A DNA stretch of 6,578 nucleotides from GCA-003244245 sp032230565 (GTDB lineage Bacteria; Actinomycetota; Actinomycetes; Mycobacteriales; Pseudonocardiaceae). Location of the stretch: the NCBI GenBank assembly GCA_032230565.1, contig JAVXWL010000015.1, positions 1-6,578 of the forward strand, written 5' to 3'. How positions within the stretch are numbered: position 1 is the stretch's first letter; the number at the start of each line of letters is the position of its first letter. The notes under the pieces are model-generated. The model was given only the letters and a program-made list of their open reading frames with translations. It did not search any database and was not told the origin of the DNA. Shown one piece after another: positions 4,576-6,578 of this stretch. The position numbers and the translations under genes were made by a program.

Positions 4576-6540
4576 TTACCGGGGCGGTTGAGTGGAGGAC
4601 AGGTCATACATGTCTGGCACGGTGAAATCCGCGGTGCGCTGCTGACCAGGCCAGGCACTGGCGGCGGTCGGGACATTGCGGCCCGGCCAGACGATCACCG
4701 ACGCACGCGGGAGTGTGAGCCGGCATCGCGCACCGAGTGCCGGGTGGTCGCCGGCCGGGGTCTGCGCGGTCAACTCGGGGCCGCCGTCGAGGGCTACCAG
4801 CACCTCGTCGACCGCGCCGAGACAGACTACGTCGCTGACCGTGCCGGGATGCCCGGCCGAGTTCTCCTCGACCTTGTCGTCCAACCGCAGGTGCTCGGGG
4901 CGGATACACCAGGTCAGCTCCGCGTCCGCGGCGGCGTCGGCCGGCAGAACGGAGGGCCCGAACGCGATCCGTACCTGACCGGCCGCCAGCTCCAGTGGGC
5001 CGGTCCGCTGGCCGATGTGCAGATTGCGGATGCCGAGTAGCCGGGCGGCGGTGGGGCTGGCCGGGTGCGCGAAGACCGCCGGCTGCGGGCCGACCTGTTC
5101 GACCTGGCCCAGCTCCAGGATCAGCACCTCGTCGGCGAGTAATGCCGCCTCGACCGGGTCATGCGTCACGATCACCGTGGTGATTGCGGTGTCGCGCTGC
5201 AGCCGGCGCAGCTCGTGGCGCAACTCGTCGCGGACCGGGGCGTCCAGGCCGGTGAACGGCTCGTCCAGCAGCAGCAGTCGCGGGTTGCGGGCCAGTGCGC
5301 GGGCGATAGCGACCCGGCGCCGCTGGCCGCCGGACAGCTGGGACGGCAACCGACCCTCCAGCCCGGTCAACCCGAGCCGCCGGATCCAGTAGGCGGACAG
5401 CCCAGGCTCGGTGCCGACCCCGAACATGACCTGCTGCCACACGGGTAGGTGCGGCAGCAAGGCGGCATCCTGCGGAACGTAGCCGAACCCGCGGTCCTCC
5501 GGCGGCACTGCGGTGACATCAACATCGTCCAGGTACACCTGCCCACCGGTGGGACGGATCAGACCGGCCAGCATCCGTAGCGTCAGGCTCTTGCCGGACC
5601 CGGACGCCCCAAGGATGGCCAGGTGTCGCCCGGTTCCTGGGGTGTGCGCGACGTCAACCAGGAACGAACCAAGCCGCCCGGCCAGATCGAAGGTCAGCCG
5701 CGGACTGGCCGACGAGGTAGGAGCGTGAGGTGCTGGCAACGGGTCCGGCACCGGGTGCCGGCGGCGCAACCGGGGTAGGTATGCGGCGAGCAGCAGCACC
5801 ACCGCGGCCGCGCCCAGGCTGGCGCCGACCGCGGTCAGCGTCGAGGTGATCCCGGTCCCGCCGAACTGCACGTAGGTGAACACCGGTACCGAGAACGGGT
5901 GGTAGGCGAGCACCACGGTGGCGCCGAACTCGCCGAAGGCACGGAGCCAGGCCAGTAGCAGACCGGCGGCGATGCCCGGCGCGGCGGCCGGGACCGCCAC
6001 CCGGGCGAACCGCGACCACCGGCCGTGCCCGAGAGTGGCGGCGACATCGTCGAGCGCCGGGTCCAGCGCAGCGAACGCCGAGCGGGCGGCCACGATCAGA
6101 AATGGTGCTGCCACGAACGTCTGGGCCAGCACGATGCCGACCCGGGTGTCAGTCAGCGCACCGTGGAAGAGCTGGCCGAGGTAGGTGTACGGGCCGACCA
6201 GGTAGATCAGCAGGATGCCGCTCATCAGCGGCGGCAGTGCCAGCGGGAGCTGCACTGCGACCCCGACCACCGTCGAGCTGCGCCCGCGGCCGCGGGAGAG
6301 CAGGTAGCCGAGCGGGATGCCCAGGACGGCGATGATCAAGGTAGAGATGCTGGCCGTCTCCACCGACACAGCCAGCGCCGAACCGAGCCCTGGCGTGGCA
6401 AGTGCGCTGGCTGGGGTGCCAACCACCCGGATCGCGTAGGCGAGGATCGGAACCAGCAGGTATAGCGTCAGCAGCCCGGCCAGCCACGGCAGCGGGGTAC
6501 GGAATATCAGCGCCGCCCCCCCGGCTGGCCTGGCGGTCAC
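4576..6540 (-). CDS. Fused ModB-ModC molybdate-type ABC importer (permease plus ATPase)
   Basis: A 654-residue single-chain half-transporter; two copies would make a full membrane importer. Residues 1-258 are a ModB/CysT-type permease with about six membrane helices (near 17-40, 55-80, 90-115, 133-156, 185-210, 233-256) and an EAA-like coupling loop around 163-184. A Pro-rich linker (262-280) leads to a ModC-type ATPase with Walker A GASGSGKS 311-318, Q-loop Q357, signature LSGGQ 402-406, Walker B LLLLDEP 422-428, D-loop GLDA 431-434 and switch His460; all key residues are present. Residues about 505-618 fit a TOBE-like substrate-sensing region. In M. tuberculosis, modB and modC are separate genes. 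Molybdate (or tungstate) is the likely substrate; sulfate cannot be excluded. The GTG at 6540 overlaps the preceding stop codon as GTGA, indicating translational coupling, and the first helix begins soon after. The ORF's 3' end converges on the gene-poor region. Confidence 0.9.
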   Translation of the reverse strand: MTARPAGGAALIFRTPLPWLAGLLTLYLLVPILAYAIRVVGTPASALATPGLGSALAVSVETASISTLIIAVLGIPLGYLLSRGRGRSSTVVGVAVQLPLALPPLMSGILLIYLVGPYTYLGQLFHGALTDTRVGIVLAQTFVAAPFLIVAARSAFAALDPALDDVAATLGHGRWSRFARVAVPAAAPGIAAGLLLAWLRAFGEFGATVVLAYHPFSVPVFTYVQFGGTGITSTLTAVGASLGAAAVVLLLAAYLPRLRRRHPVPDPLPAPHAPTSSASPRLTFDLAGRLGSFLVDVAHTPGTGRHLAILGASGSGKSLTLRMLAGLIRPTGGQVYLDDVDVTAVPPEDRGFGYVPQDAALLPHLPVWQQVMFGVGTEPGLSAYWIRRLGLTGLEGRLPSQLSGGQRRRVAIARALARNPRLLLLDEPFTGLDAPVRDELRHELRRLQRDTAITTVIVTHDPVEAALLADEVLILELGQVEQVGPQPAVFAHPASPTAARLLGIRNLHIGQRTGPLELAAGQVRIAFGPSVLPADAAADAELTWCIRPEHLRLDDKVEENSAGHPGTVSDVVCLGAVDEVLVALDGGPELTAQTPAGDHPALGARCRLTLPRASVIVWPGRNVPTAASAWPGQQRTADFTVPDMYDLSSTQPPR

Positions 6541-6578
6541 CGGCCGCCAGGCGCTGTCGTCGTGGTAGGCGTGGGTGG
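6537..6578 (-). CDS. 3' end of an upstream gene, possibly modA (partial)
   Basis: Reading leftward from the window edge, an open frame encodes PPTPTTTTAPGGR and stops at TGA 6539-6537, sharing four bases (GTGA) with the start of the fused transporter gene. Molybdate operons usually place the substrate-binding protein ModA just before ModB, so this tail may be its C-terminus. Only 13 residues are visible and they are not diagnostic. The overlapping frame that continues the transporter ORF upstream is also open to the edge, so a longer transporter N-terminus is the alternative. Confidence 0.4.
   Translation of the reverse strand, partial: PPTPTTTTAPGGR

Noticed and set aside
1..6578. CRISPR array, tRNA or rRNA genes
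   Set aside because: No regularly spaced direct repeats with unique spacers, and no tRNA- or rRNA-like sequence was recognised by eye; the regular repeats present are in-frame protein repeats.

Overview
The window looks like chromosomal DNA of a mycobacterium, probably a slow grower. The evidence is high GC, long GGN/GGA/GGT-coded glycine-rich (PGRS-type) proteins, a histidine kinase whose core closely resembles mycobacterial SenX3 as I remember it, and a molybdate-type ABC transporter. The species cannot be fixed from the sequence alone.

Left part (1-2420, + strand): three consecutive genes encode exported, low-complexity, glycine-rich proteins. Each has an N-terminal signal peptide or membrane segment instead of the PE domain that normally heads PGRS proteins. 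The first (33-659) has three modules, each with a cysteine pair, and ends at a strong hairpin (688-731). The second (898-1593) combines five leucine-rich amphipathic repeats with an uninterrupted Gly-X-Y (collagen-like) tail that includes seven GQP triplets. The third (1657-2367) is an almost pure GGX protein with cysteines only at its two ends. It follows the second by 63 bp and is closed by a 13-bp hairpin (2385-2416), so the second and third are probably one transcript. This cluster is the most unusual part of the window.

Middle part (2421-4575): a gene-free stretch with a possible promoter and palindrome leads into a SenX3-like kinase gene (2831-3856). All catalytic boxes are present, but most of the PAS-type sensor is missing. 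It overlaps the start of a regX3-like response-regulator gene that keeps only about 12 recognisable codons before unrelated sequence. A roughly 560-bp gene-poor region follows, with a local AT-richer patch and a 9-bp inverted repeat. It looks like the scar of a deletion or insertion that removed the regulator.

Right part (4576-6578, - strand): a single 654-residue protein fuses a ModB-type permease to a ModC-type ATPase with a C-terminal TOBE-like region. Its GTG start overlaps the stop codon of an upstream gene that runs off the window and may be modA. It is convergent with the kinase locus and appears functionally unrelated to the glycine-rich cluster.
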